A stretch of 64,000 nucleotides of DNA from Flaveria trinervia (Eukaryota > Streptophyta > Magnoliopsida > Asterales > Asteraceae). Shown here piece after piece: positions 13,320 through 25,244 of the stretch (position 1 is the stretch's first letter; the number at the start of each line of letters is the position of its first letter). Made by a program: the position numbers and the translations under genes. The DNA is taken from NCBI GenBank assembly GCA_025506515.1, contig JACCIX010000473.1, positions 62,001-126,000 of the forward strand, read 5' to 3'. Under the pieces are notes generated by a model. That model saw only the letters and a list, made by a program, of their open reading frames with translations. It was not told the DNA's origin and made no database searches.

Positions 13320-13998
13320 AAACGTAACAACGATGGCCCGTGAAACGGATGGACGTTAATTATTGTTGTTAAGTGCGTGTGAAATGACAAAATACCCCTT
13401 TCACATTTCTCCTTCTCCATCAACCACCACCCCCACCATCTTCAACCATTGACACCACCAGTACCACCTTTAACCACCACCAACCTCAACCTTCAACCAC
13501 CACCAACACCACCACCTTCAACCTTCAATCCCCCACCTTTTAACCACCACCACCACCACCTTTTAACCACCAGCACCACCACCACCCTCAGGCCTCAACC
13601 TTCAACCACCACCATCTTCAACCTTCAATCCCCCCACTACCACCTTCAACCTTCAACCATCACCACCTTCAACCACCTCCAACGATGTCCACATCCATCA
13701 TCGACCCTCCATGTCCGACGACCCTCCACCTCTGGCAACCGTTCACCTCCAGCGACCCTCTACCTCCATCATTAGCTTTAGATCTGATGTTAATGTTACT
13801 CAGATCTGCTCAACTTCTATCACCACCATCCCATCGCCATAAACGTCACCATCTGTGAGATGGTGGGTTTCGTTGCTACGGTATGCCGTCGGAGTTGAAG
13901 CGCCGGTGGAATCAATTGGAGAAGACAATGATACAAGGGTATATAAGTCATTAAAAACTTAACGACCATTCGTTTCAGGGACCATCGTTGTTACGTTT
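13320..13998. mobile_element. Foldback/TIR element with CACCACC-rich core
   Basis: The left end AAACGTAACAACGATGG (13320-13336) is matched exactly by the reverse complement of 13982-13998. The inverted similarity continues for about 40 bp (GAAACG, ATGG.CGTTAA), then weakly to TACCC. The interior (about 13420-13775) is a C/A-rich run of CACCACC and TTCAACC units. An open frame at 13449-13775 is a product of this simple sequence. No transposase and no clear target duplication are seen. Confidence 0.6.
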
Positions 13999-14071
13999 AT
14001 TTAATAATCTATCACCTCTTTCTAGTCAGTTCAATCATTGTTCGAACTTCTCCATCTTTATAGCGATTTTA

Positions 14072-14279
14072 GAGCACTCATATCTTATTTTTTACTTTTA
14101 TCCTTATAATTACATTACAATTATTATTTTCACTCACAACCACTTTCAAAAATATTAAAAATTTATAAAGGTTAAACAGTAACATATTTTTTATGCTTTA
14201 CTTACAACCACTCAAAACCATTTTCTATAATATAAAGACTCTTACTCATATATTTTCAAAAAAGTGGTTGTGAATGCTC
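14072..14279. mobile_element. Tourist-like MITE with TTA target duplication
   Basis: The ends are inverted copies: GAGCACTCATA on the left, and on the right the reverse complement begins GAGCATTCACA. The element is flanked on both sides by TTA (14069-14071 and 14280-14282). It is about 208 bp long, AT-rich and non-coding. It is related by its ends to the element at 258-546. Confidence 0.7.
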
Positions 14280-14282
14280 TTA

Positions 14283-15239
14283 ATTGCCTTTACCAAATCC
14301 TTTCTAATATTTCTTTAATTTTTTATATTTGGTTTATTGTATCTCTATTATTTTATTTTAATTTATTTTCATCTATTTTACTAATTTATATGCAACATTT
14401 TTCTAAAATAATTGCAATATATAGCAATGAGCGAGATATATTTGAACCATCATTAACTAGCTAGCCAAGTAGGTACACATTAATTGAAATTTGAACTCTT
14501 ATTAACTAGCCTTCATTACTCGTTTTCATCACTCACCTACCACCAAGTAACACTCACGTTTTTAAACCTTTTTAAAATATCTATAGAAATTTTAAAATAC
14601 CATTCATAATCGATGATGCAAATTAAAAGTAGCTTTAAAACTGTGCTATTGGTCATTTGTTTTCAATGAAATTGGGATGAAAGATACAACTCAGGGTCTT
14701 TAAGGTTACTAGTTTGATCCTGACTTAAGGAGTTTATCAATTTTGGGGGTTTTCTCTAGACTAGATGAAACATGGTGGTGTGCCTGATATACGAGTCACT
14801 TTTAAAAACGTGCCAGACAATCGACTTTACCCGTTCAGAAAAAGCTTTCAAACTGATTTTAATACGTAGTAGGGAGCGCTCCATCTTAAAGTGAAGCGCT
14901 TGCGCAAGCGATTGTAATTTTCTAATTGTAAACAAAAGAAATAATCTTTTATATGATTATTCGTTGTTTAGTGTTAGTGTGATGTCACTTTTGTATATAA
15001 CAATACTTCTTATAACTATAGATATGTTGATGAACACTTTTTACTTTACATATCCACTATTGAAGAGAGAGCATAACAATAGTAATAGATATATTCCTTC
15101 ATTAGTTGAAATGAATTTTAATACATGTGCATACTCACACGAATGAACAATAATACTAATTTTAATACATGTGCATACTCACACAAATGAATAGTAACAA
15201 AGTTTCAAACTCAAGAATCACAATATATCTTTAAAATCA
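14283..15239. other. Intergenic, no gene seen
   Basis: AT-rich sequence downstream of the GDSL gene. A short direct repeat near 15117-15195 (ATACATGTGCATACTCACAC twice) is the only structure noted. Confidence 0.4.
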
Positions 15240-18233
15240 TCAAAAAAGATTGGTGATAATAGAATTTAAGGCCTCGTCAGCAATGATCTTATACATCCTT
15301 TCAGACGGATGAACTGCGTCCCAAAATAAATACCTGTCACGATCAGCACATGCATCCAAGCCTTTACAAGTAATACCATATTCAAACGTTCCCGTTCCAC
15401 AACACCCCTTTGAAGTATCCACAAACCCTGTACATGATATTGTTCCAACCAAATTTTGAGTGAAAATGTTGTTAATTATATAAAACATATCAAAAAAGCT
15501 CTAGAAAATGATCACAAACCGTATTTTTTAGGGTTTTGAATCGCGCTTTTAACGAGACCAAAAGTGTCAACGTAGCCTGTTTTCATCCCTAGTGTTGTTC
15601 TTATTGTAAGCAATGTCTTTTTGATCTTTGAATTGAATGAAATAGCTACATTGTTGTATTCATCATCACATTTGGTTGTACCCTTTAATGTCTTGACCAA
15701 AGGCATGCATCCAAAAGGTACAACCCCAACAACCACCAATCTTCTTGCTCCTAGTGAATGCATTTTCTACACCAATTCACCAATTTATATTCAACATATG
15801 AAGAAAAATAAATAACCTATTGTTTATCTATTTGAGAAAATCACTAAAGTAGTTAAGTTTTGATGTATTCTACATTTATAGTCATTTATAGTCATTGCTG
15901 AAGAAAAAAAAACTATTTTTTATGATTTTATCTATCTGTTATCAATGAAAAACGAGTACTATACCTTGATGTAACCATGAAGAAGAGAGATCAAGTAGTC
16001 CCCATATTGTTCGACGGTGTATTGGTCATGTCGTGTGGGCTCGACATAATAGTCTTGAAGAAAGTCATTTGTTCCCATGCTCAACACAAACACGGCATGC
16101 TGGATAGATTCTTCGGCCTTCTTCACTCCTACCTTCTGGCTAAAGTTTCGTTTGTAATGCGCAAAATGCTTAAATTGATGCGACAACGACAACACATTCT
16201 TCGTATAAACAAAAAAAACATCAAGTCAATATGTGTTGTAACGCTCAATCAATAATAGATGATAACACATTGTGTGAGGGTAAGGACACATACCGAAACT
16301 TCAGCAGTAAGGTTATCATAGCCCGAACCACTCGAAGCAAAACTAACACCGTGGGAAAGATCAAAGGGCATTGCTGATCCGAACTCGAGATACGGTTGAA
16401 TATCGTTCGTGTAACCCAACGCTTCAGCTGTTAAAGAATGATAAGTGTCAATATGGTTACTTTGTTTGATTTCTTGTATGCTCAAAGCCATTAATTGTTA
16501 GAATTGATTGTAATTTATATAGTTTTTTTTTAATTCACTAATAAATATATGTAACATAGGATACAAGTTAGCATTTCTATGCAACAAAATGAATGCAATG
16601 CCTTCTAGTTTTTCTTATTTGTTTTTCAATTAATGCTACGTTAAATCATACAATAAAAGAAAGTAACTTTCTTAATTTAAATGAGATAAAAAAAGATATA
16701 TGTGAGTCAAATATGTATTAATAGTTTTAGTAAACTCGTGTATTACACGAGTTAAAAAATAAAATATTAATATAATAAATTTATTAAATATAAAATGATA
16801 TTCTAAGATATGATATAATTTAAATTACGTATGAGAAATGACTATAAATAATAAAACAGTGATATCTACTTTTTAAAATATTGTTTTTAATTTTTTTAAA
16901 TAAACATTTTGTTTTAAAACAAACCATATAAAAATGATTTTTTAAAAAAAATTCTTATTACAACTCCTAAATTTGCTTAATTTGTTTTATAAAAATTTGA
17001 CTTTTTAATACTATTAATTTATTTAGAATTAAACTTAATAAATAGATATATTTCTTAATTTATTAAATATTAAAAAATATTAAAATAATATTATTAGTAT
17101 TTAAAGTAATTATTTAATAGGAGAAAGAGGCGGGAAAAATTTTGATGAGAAGGATTGTGGTGATGACATGTGACACTCCAATTTACTCTTTTATTAGAGT
17201 AAGAAGATTAGTCAAATTCAATCTCATTAAAATATTACCTTATATTATAAAGTAATTTTTTTAATTATTTCCATTAGTTTATTTTATATACATACACTTT
17301 TACCCTCCCATTCTATGTGTTTCTCCTAGAAAACACAGAATTTTAGAATCAGAGTTAAATTATTGGTAAAAATGTATCTACTTAGAAAAAAAGCAGTTCT
17401 ATAAATTTATATAAATCCATAAAAGTAAATCCTGCAAAATAAAAAACAAACAAATTAAAGACTATATGTTTATGTATACACACAATTATATTTTAATATG
17501 CTGGTTTGTTTTTAATATATTTTCAGTGGTTAAATGTTAGTAATAACTTTACTAACAGGGTATATTCTGGTGGTAATTTGTTTTCCGTCTTTGATAGATG
17601 GTTTAAATTTTGTAAGATGTAAATATATGTGATTAATAGAAGTAAATTATGAAATGGTCTAGAAAATATTGTAAGACTGTTACATAAAATCAATTGCTAT
17701 CAACTTAATTATCAATTAATAGCAAATTTGACATTTATAGCAAGTTTTCTTTCCTCTTTTAGGACCAAAACAGTTGTTATGTTTGATTTATTGAGTTTAT
17801 ATAAATGTTAGCAGATCATTAATTAATGTAACAATGACGGTGTTGTGACACCATATCTTAATCAAGAAAAAACTTTAAGCACCTTTAGGTATTTAAGCTC
17901 TAATGCTTGTAAAACATGAAAACAACTTTAGTTAATTATACCTATGAAATCAGTGGCAAGTCTTCCATTACTAAACCTTCCGGTGGGCCGACCGCCGTAG
18001 AAGTCCACCCCGTACGGCGGAAAGTTACTCTTAGCATCCGTCTTAAGCCGGTTGTTATTCCCCGGGTCGACACTTGAGTCACCGAACACGAACAAGCCTG
18101 TTAAGTTATGCACTCTTGCAATACGCCTTAGTTGAGAAACCGCAATGGCGTCTGCTTGCGCAAGTAAGATGACAAGAACAAACATTACCGCTAACATGGT
18201 CACCCATTTGAACATCATATGAAGAGCACACAT
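15240..18233 (-). CDS. GDSL esterase/lipase, secreted
   Basis: Five exons in minus order: 18233-17942, 16427-16294, 16198-15965, 15766-15520, 15427-15240. They encode 364 residues, typical of the family. A hydrophobic signal peptide occupies about residues 7-30. Block I is FVFGDSSVDPGNNN with catalytic Ser53. Block II glycine is in FASSGSGYD (Gly131). Block III is GTNDF (Asn186). Block V is DAVHPS with Asp339 and His342. All catalytic positions are present. The family hydrolyses acyl esters in the apoplast or secretory system, and the substrate cannot be read from sequence. The block I residue after the serine is Ser rather than the more usual Ile/Leu. Intron 1 is 1.5 kb and contains a Helitron-like relic. 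Confidence 0.94.
16727..17198 (-). mobile_element. Helitron-like non-autonomous relic in GDSL intron 1
   Basis: Read on the minus strand, it opens with TCTAATAAAAGAG and a GACA(C)ATGTCA segment. It ends with the hairpin CTCGTGTAATACACGAG followed a few bases later by CTAA. The same opening, middle and hairpin occur in the element at 21573-22118 on the other strand. A 5' TC, a 3' hairpin and CTRR are the hallmarks of Helitrons. No coding sequence remains. Confidence 0.55.
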
Positions 18234-19702
18234 ATTAACTTTGTTTGTAGTTATTGCAAATGGAGACTCTTTTTGAATTTAGAGTTGATGGAAATGAACA
18301 AGGCTTGCATGTCATAAATAGGCTATCAAATTTGCTGGTCAATTATTGATGTTTGGTTTGCAATATTAACATTTATGTTGGTTTTATCTGTTTGGTGGTG
18401 GTGGACATTTAATAGCTTTGGTGCAGATATCTACTATTAATTTCGTTTTCTATTGTAATTATCGTTCTATTCTATCTGATCAATAACACATCAATGATTA
18501 ACGTATTTATAACGTGTAAATATCAAAAGGTTATGGGTTCAAATCTTACTTAGATCAAAATAATTAGTCGAGTTAAGACAGAAATTTTTTCAACAATAAG
18601 TTTCTTCATGAGGGGGTTGGAGGTGCAGTCTTGGCTGGTATTTAAATAGATGGACCCGAATAAGATGATACTTATCTTCCGAAATGGAGTTGCACATTTA
18701 CTGTTCAAATAAAAAGTTAATCAATGATACATAATATATATTTTATTTTTGAATGATTAATTGAATCACTGACGGGTCACTAGCTAGCCCACCCAATAAT
18801 CTTCATTATTCAAGTACAAAACATGAGATTACTTCGGAAGAAACTCAAGCTGTGGAGGTTTACCTTGTTTAATTGATATATTGGCTCTTGAATCAACAAC
18901 ATAGTTTTTACTAGGGAATCATTGATATAAAACTAACTAATTTGAATTTTTAATATGACATGAACTTAACAAGAAATTTACGGGTTTTGATTTAGTGTAA
19001 GCAAGTTTGTGACGAAAGCACAAACTATAGGGCTAAAAGAGTCGTAGCCGTGTCAACCTAACGGATTCAGGGTTAAACCCTTTAACTCATCTATTTCTTT
19101 AAGTTTCTAAAATGTTTTTAGATAATAGTTTGAACTATCTATGTATTTTATGCTAAAATTTAAATTTTAAAAATAAATAATTTAAAGATAATTTATAAAG
19201 TAATATGTAAATTTAGAATTTTAATGTATTAATAATACGCAAAAAAATTAAATAAAGTTTTTTTCAAGGTTTAAGCCATTTGTATTCGTCTCAACTGTCA
19301 AATACATATATAAAATGTTACAGTTTGTGTTTGGTTAGACCAGTCAACCAACAAACACAATCCATAGAGATTCTTTTGCCCACCTTTTAAGTTCGTAAAT
19401 CAATCACAATTAGCATTTGTAAATGAAAAGACGGTTATATACCTAATTTTCTAGTAGTAATTTTTTTTTTCTCTCAACTGTTATTTGAATATAAAGTTCA
19501 TACTATAAAGGTATTTTATGTTAGGATACTTGGGGAATAAATATCGTGAAAAGATTACGCCTCTAATTCCGCTAGTATAGTATGAATGTGTAGTATATTT
19601 CTCCACGTCGTGATATATAGATACAGTTTCAACTTGTTTTTGAAAGGTCGATTTCAAATGACAAGTTGGTTTAAGAGTTTGTTTGCAAGAAGATTTTGTT
19701 TG
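18234..19702. other. Upstream region of the GDSL gene with dispersed repeats
   Basis: No gene is seen. A segment at about 18755-18845 (TTGAATCACTGACGGGTCAC... AAGTACAAAAC) has a diverged copy at about 20532-20605 (CTGAATCAGTGACGGGTCAC... GAGTACGGAAC), so it belongs to a dispersed repeat. The promoter of the GDSL gene should lie just right of 18233. Confidence 0.45.
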
Positions 19703-20348
19703 TAGAACTGCAAACGAACTAAAACGTTCAGTGAACCATTTGGCGGGAAGTTCGTTTATGTTCATTCGTTTAGTAAATGAACGAACACGAACAAGAAAAT
19801 TTCGTTTGTTTAGTTAAACAAACGAACATGAACACAAGCCGTGTTCGTTCATTTATGTTCGTGAATGATGTGTTCGTTTATGTTTGTTAATGTTCGTTCG
19901 TGAATGCTCGATAATGTGTTCGTTTATGTTCGATAAGGTGTTCGTTTATATTCTTAATTTTTATGTAAGTTATTTTTTATGACTATTATATCAAGTATTT
20001 TTTGATATTTATGTTAAGTTCTTATTTAGTTTTAATTGATTTTATGTAAAGTTTGTAATAAAAAATGATAATATTATTCTAAAATAAATTTATAATCATT
20101 TTTATTCGTTTGTGTTCATGAGCTTCTTTGTGTTCGTCATATTCATGAACAGTTTGTGTTCATTTGCGTTCGGTAAGTGTTCGTGAACAGTTCATGAACA
20201 TATTCATTTCCCTAATTAAAGAAACACGAACAAGAAATCTCGTTCGGTAAGTGTTCGTAAACACTTAATGAACAAGTTTATTTTTTAACGAACGAATACG
20301 AACAAAACCTTGTTCGTGTTCGTTCAATTCGGGTCGTTTGCAGCCCTA
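19703..20348. mobile_element. hAT-like MITE rich in GTTCGTTTATGTTCG units
   Basis: The left end TAGAACTGCAAACGA and the reverse complement of the right end TAGGGCTGCAAACGA form terminal inverted repeats that resemble those of hAT elements. Inside, 'gttcgtt', 'cgaacacgaacaa' and 'tgttcgt' recur in both orientations around an AT-rich centre. The 8-bp flanks match at only 5 of 8 positions, so the insertion looks old. There is no coding capacity. Confidence 0.65.
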
Positions 20349-21572
20349 GTCGTATGGGTTTAAATCTTGGTGGCGTTACAACCTCTCATATAGTTTATAG
20401 CGTGTTTATTCAATAAATACGCCTCTTTGAATATGATGGAAGTTATTTTGTTGAGAAAACAAATGATATATCATGAAAAATATTTAAAACTTATAAAAAT
20501 ATAATTTTAATATATGTGGATATATTTTTTCAACGGCTAACTGAATCAGTGACGGGTCACCCGCCCACCTGGTCATCTCAAATACTCGAGTACGGAACCT
20601 TGAGGCACTATGTTTGCACGTCTCCGAAGGAAAGTTCGTACATCAGTACCGAACCTGATACCACAATCATTGTATGAAACTCTGGTCTAACTTTTATATC
20701 AAAAGGGATTTAAACCCAAAATATTTTCCAATATTAATAAGGTATTGAAACACCTCATCTCAAGCATTTTGAGTTGAAAATCATTAGTAATAAGTGTGGA
20801 CATATAAGCTTGAAAAATTATTGAATAGCAGGCTGGTAAAGTAGTTGCATTGAAGCATGCTATTAATTTTGTTGCACGTACATGTGCCGATGGTCATCAT
20901 TTCCCCACCTGTCTACAAGATCATACAACTTCCTTTTGAAAATTAAAATACTTTTTCTAAAGTTGAAACACAAATTTATGACTATTTTTTAACTTCAATT
21001 TATGAAACTATTTTTTAACTTAAGTTAAAATACTTCCGATGGTTATCATTAATAACTTTTTTTTACTTTAAATTTAACTTCAATTTATGAAACGTTGTTA
21101 TTACTTAGTGATTTTTCCTCTTTATTATTAGCTATTAATTCAAGTTCATCATAAAAGGATAATCACCCAAATGAGAACTCGTAATTATATATTTTCTATT
21201 TAGGGCACTTAACTTAGAAAAACTTTTGAAAAGTTAATAAGAAATATTTCATAAGATGTAATACCTAATAAAAATTAGTGACTTTAGAGAAAAGAGACTT
21301 AAAGTAAATATAATGAATCACCTAAAATATTTTCACTACTGTGAGGAGATACCATTAAACAAAATAGAGATTCATTCACATTAAAATCTATAGCTATCAT
21401 TCTATTACTTTTTTTATTGAACGGCCAAGCAAAAGAAACTTTATTTACGAATCAAAATTTCAACCACCAACGAGATGTTAGGACACAAGTATACATTTAT
21501 ATCTAACCTACTCATTTTTATACAATTAGATTTTCTTCTACTGCTCTTAAAAAAACTCTTCCACTTAATCTT
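20349..21572. other. Intergenic, AT-rich
   Basis: No gene is seen. It contains the second copy of the GACGGGTCAC repeat (about 20532-20640). The remainder is AT-rich with no terminal repeats that I can pair. Confidence 0.4.
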
Positions 21573-22118
21573 TCTATTATAATAAAAATGTACCTAAAAA
21601 TGACACATGTCACAATCACATTTATTTTCATCAAATTTTTCCGCTTCTATTTCATATTATTATTACATTAATTACTAATACTTTTATTTACTTTTTTTAC
21701 ATTAAAAAGGATTTTAATAAACTAAGCAAGAAATATTTTATTAATGTTATATTAAAGAAAAAAAATTATAAAAAGAAGTTTTTTAAAACATCAAACTCTT
21801 TAATACTAAATATTTAAAGTTAGTGGTTATAAAAAGTAAAAAGTTTAAAAATAAAATATATTTAAAACTCAAAGCTGTAGTAAGGAAATTTTTGAAAATG
21901 ATAATTTTTAAAACGGTTTGTGTTGAAGAAAAATGTTTAATTTATTTTTTGAAAATACAAAAAAAATAAAAAGTTAATATCATTGTTTATCACTTATATT
22001 GTTTACTCATATGTGATTTTAATTGTATCTTATTTTATAATATCATTTGTAATTAATAAAATTTTATTTTATTTAAATATTTTATAAATTCAACCCGTGT
22101 AATACACGGGTTTGCTAA
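21573..22118 (+). mobile_element. Helitron-like non-autonomous element
   Basis: The 5' end reads TCTATTATAATAAAAATG, the TC-start form known in plant Helitrons. A GACACATGTCA palindrome follows near 21602. The 3' end carries the hairpin ACCCGTGTAATACACGGGT (about 22093-22111), then TTG and CTAA. Copies in inverse orientation lie at 16727-17198 and 33265-33745. The exact last base is uncertain because the 3' CTRR is followed by A rather than T. Confidence 0.6.
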
Positions 22119-22719
22119 AGTTAGTACGATATATTTTCTTTTATCATTTACCTCTGACTTATTAAAATTTAGTGGTCGGCCTTGAATTTCTTAGCTAAGT
22201 TGTCGTCGCAACATTCAAAACAAATTTATGTGTCATCTGATATGAAGAGGCTTTTGAAGTTCTATTGAATGATTACTCTAAGAAAAAAATCTAAATATTA
22301 TGATAGATTTATAAATGGAGATTTTGTCAGTCTAAGAAAATTATTTTTAAAAATGGTTGAGGAGATAACGCTTATTGTTTTTTATTATTTATGTACTTCT
22401 TTTAATAATTTTTTGGTTATTTAATTTTAGTGTATTTTATTTTTAATTCATGAAGTTGTGTTCATGTTGTTCAACACCTTATCTATCATTTTAATTTAAT
22501 CAAATTTTAGGGTAATATTGGATATAAAAGACATGTTTAATTGAGTAGTGTTTGGTGGACTTTTCTGTAAAAAATGAGGTGCCTCATCCATCCTAACGTT
22601 TGTGACGCAAGAAGAAGTTAAAGCACGGGTCGTTCTTTTAAATGTAATCGTTATATACAGTTATCGATCAAAGGTTTTTTATGCATCGACACGAAAGGAC
22701 TTAAAAAGTAGGATTAAAT
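22119..22719. other. Intergenic, no feature seen
   Basis: AT-rich sequence without exons, paired repeats or RNA motifs that I can support. Confidence 0.35.
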
Positions 22720-22722
22720 CAT

Positions 22723-22779
22723 GCACATAAAAAGAATTAAGCTTAATATCTTTTTGTTGGTGTACTTTTCATCTAATCT

Positions 22780-22839
<60 letters not shown>

Positions 22840-23003
22840 CATGATTGAACCAAGTACATAAAAAGTTAAACTTAAAATCTTTTTGTTGGTGTAGTTTTCA
22901 TCTAATCTCCATCACATATTCACATGATTGGACCATGTACATTAAAGGTTAACCTTAAAATCTTTTTGTTGGTGTAGTTTTCATCTAATCTCCATTATAT
23001 GTA
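22723..23003. repeat. Three ~83-bp tandem repeats with an (AT)n expansion
   Basis: Three units begin at about 22723, 22854 and 22937. Each carries CTTTTTGTTGGTGTA.TTTTC and CATCTAATCTCCAT. Units 2 and 3 are 83 bp apart. Unit 1 is longer because an (AT)n run fills 22784-22835. This is a satellite-like array with a microsatellite grown inside one unit. Confidence 0.85.
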
Positions 23004-23099
23004 TATACGTTCACATATTTTTTGTCACTGATAATATTGTTTCTTTTTTTTTAATTGCAAAACCCTATTTTGAGGCTCCCTATGTTTGGCTTTTAACCT

Positions 23100-23530
23100 A
23101 TGATATAATGACAATAAATTATACACGTGAGTGACGAGTTAATGTGATTTAAAGGTCATGTTCAATTATGATGTGTGTATTAATTGTAAGTAAAGTCTTG
23201 CCATTATATAAGAAAAGTGATGTGTAACAATGTAGCACCCTAAAGAAAAAGAAAGTTACTTTTAAATATGATATGTACTTGATTTATAAAAGAAGTGAAT
23301 TATGTGAACTTTATATATGCATATGTATATTGAAAAATGTGGTCAACTGAACAGTGATTTAACGACACTAGGTACAACTGAGGAAGCCGTTGGTACAAGC
23401 ATGACCTGCAGGGTAAGGTGTTTTTCACTCATTTTCAAATTCTATGTGCATATAGAAAAGAAGAGTTTCTAAACAAAAGGGTTGTTACGTGGAGTTGTTT
23501 GTTGCTCACCCACAGAGGTTTGATATAGTT
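23100..23530. repeat. Ancient duplicated segment, copy A
   Basis: The segment shares a colinear series of short conserved blocks with 26505-27115. They include AATGTAGCA.(C/T)CTAAAGA, GTACAACT.A.GAAGC.G, TACAAGC, CCTG..GGG.AAG and AAGAAGAGTTTCTAAA. The order and orientation are the same. Read on the minus strand, the best-conserved block holds a short frame ending PAGHACTNGFLSCT before a stop. Function is unknown. It may be a gene remnant or a conserved non-coding segment. Confidence 0.6.
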
Positions 23531-23679
23531 ACAATAAGATATTGTTAGATATTTCAATATAATTAATTAACTAGTTGAAAAATATGATTAAAATATTCAT
23601 TAAACAAGTAGGTGTGCATGTATTTTTATTTGAGTTTGTTGTGATATTTGTTATTAAAAGTTATATTTTTTTAAAGGTA

Positions 23680-24250
23680 AAGCCCCTAAACAATTAGATT
23701 TTAAAGGGGCAATATCCCTGGTAGCGAGGTCTAATCAATTCATCTTATGCGCCTTTTAAGTAATTCTAGTTAAAGGATTTTATAACAGTCACTTTATGGC
23801 CTGGTATCGAAGGCGACGGAAATACTACTTGTTGAATGATGCTAATGAAACCGAAAGCTCGGGCGGCACTCTTTCATGTATGCTCAAAGGAACTCCAACT
23901 TACAACTATACTTTGTCTTTCACACTCCATAGCTCTAGCTCTAAGACGAGGATTTGGTTATTAACCCGAAAAGATGCCCGTGAACGGAGTCCCTACGACT
24001 TCTTTCATGAAGTTGGAGTTAGGGATCAGATACGATGGCTTCTTCATGTTCCTCTAATGGGTAGCCGATAACGGATGATGTCTGACTATATGTTCTATGT
24101 CCACCAAAAGCAGCGTTAAACCACCCACGAAAACAAAGGAAGAGCAAGGCACATCTGTTACAGGAAAAAGGGAATTCAAAGACATAGTTAAACATGCCTT
24201 TATTATAGATGAGAATATAAAGGATCAAATTCTCAGGCTAAAAGGGTAAA
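23680..24250. other. GC-richer island with ORF 23796-24071, unrecognised
   Basis: About 23790-24180 is clearly less AT-rich than its surroundings. It is open for 91 codons from ATG 23796 (MAWYRRRRKYYLLNDANE...). The frame then meets several stops. The minus strand is open over 24019-24228. I do not recognise either product. The composition suggests imported DNA, such as an organelle-derived or transposon fragment, but no organelle gene could be named. Confidence 0.3.
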
Positions 24251-24389
24251 TCCCTTGACTGGGTTGTGATTGAAATCTTTTATTTTGCTAAATATTATTT
24301 TATTAAAATACATCAAAAATTGATTTTCTTAAAATTTCACATGTGAAATTCGAGATAAATATTGCTCAAAATGATTTCCTGCACATTTA

Positions 24390-25106
24390 GGTGGTGTTTG
24401 TTTTTTTTACCAAATCCTTTTCTCCACCTTTTCATTTGCGCGCACACAGACGCGGGAAGAGGTTTTGAGTGCGCAGAGTGTTTGTTTTTTGAAAGACGTT
24501 TCATTAAAAAACGTCTTCCTGATGTCTGCATGGAGAAGATGCGGACATATGACTTCTGAGATCTTCTAACCTCTTCTCACCTCCCCCACCTACCCCATCG
24601 GCCGCCCCACCTCCTCCCACCGGCCGGACCATCGTTGCCCCCTCCTCCCTCCACCTGCCCTCGCCTCCCCCTCCCCCCACCTGCTCCTGCCCCCCTCCCA
24701 CCTCGCCCACCGACCGACCCTCCTCCCACCGCGCCCACCGACCCCCTCCCCACACCTCGCCCGCCGACCGGCCCCCCTCCCACCACGCCCACCGACCCCC
24801 TCCCCACATCTCGCTCGCCGGTTGCTTGTACATATGGATGTGTATATATGTTGTATGTACGTATGGATGTGTGTGTGTGTGGTACAAGTCCAAGGAAACA
24901 AGTGTTAAAAAAATAGTTTTAAATTAATAGGTTTAAAAAATAGGTTAATTTAATTACAGAATATTTTTTACCATTCTGCAGATGTTAAAAACAAACATTT
25001 TTTCTCTTGCAGACTGCAAACATTTGGTCCACCTCTTTTGCTGCAGATGTCTACACATGTGATCCGCAACTGTAGACATTTTCCTGTAGAAAAAACAAAC
25101 AACACC
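24390..25106. mobile_element. PIF/Harbinger-like non-autonomous element 1
   Basis: The ends are inverted: the left begins GGTGGTGTTTGTTTTTT and the reverse complement of the right begins GGTGTTGTTTGTTTTTTC. A perfect TTA target duplication flanks it (24387-24389, 25107-25109). Sub-terminal parts contain 'gcgcgcacacagacgcgg', an AAAACGTCTT palindrome and repeats of CTGCAGATGTCT type near the right end. The interior (about 24570-24825) is a C-rich run of CCTCCCACC units. There is no transposase, so mobility would need a partner in trans. Confidence 0.75.
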
Positions 25107-25109
25107 TTA

Positions 25110-25241
25110 GTCATCTTTTTTCTTCGGTAGTTAGTTTCATCCCTGTAAGAAAAAACGAATTCCTACACATTTGTCATATCTTTTCTTCTACAGGTTTGCC
25201 AGTTTGTCTCATCCGTACAAGAAAAACGAATGCGTGCACAT
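25110..25241. repeat. Tandem flank units between the two PIF-like elements
   Basis: Two imperfect units run from GTCATCTTTTTTCTTC to CCTACACATTT and from GTCATATCTTTTCTTC to CGTGCACATTTA. The 25 bases left of element 1 match the unit end, and the bases right of element 2 (GTCATCTCTTTTCTTC) match the unit start. The elements therefore sit at equivalent positions of a small tandem repeat. Confidence 0.6.
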
Positions 25242-25244
25242 TTA

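Noticed and set aside
13449..13775. Pro/Thr-rich 108-codon ORF that looks like a cell-wall protein
   Set aside because: It is simple CACCACC/TTCAACC sequence inside the foldback element. It has no signal peptide or extensin motif, and similar frames are open for the same reason.
18520..18660. Second SINE, from a GGTTCAAATC box-B-like word at about 18536
   Set aside because: No box A at the right distance and no tail or target duplication were found.
23796..24071. Mitochondrial gene insertion
   Set aside because: The composition is suggestive, but I could not match it to any plant mitochondrial or plastid gene, so it is reported only as an unidentified island.
24504..24916. Gly/Arg-rich and Pro-rich ORFs on both strands
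   Set aside because: They are shadows of a C-rich simple repeat inside PIF-like element 1. Open frames in four readings of the same DNA are expected there.
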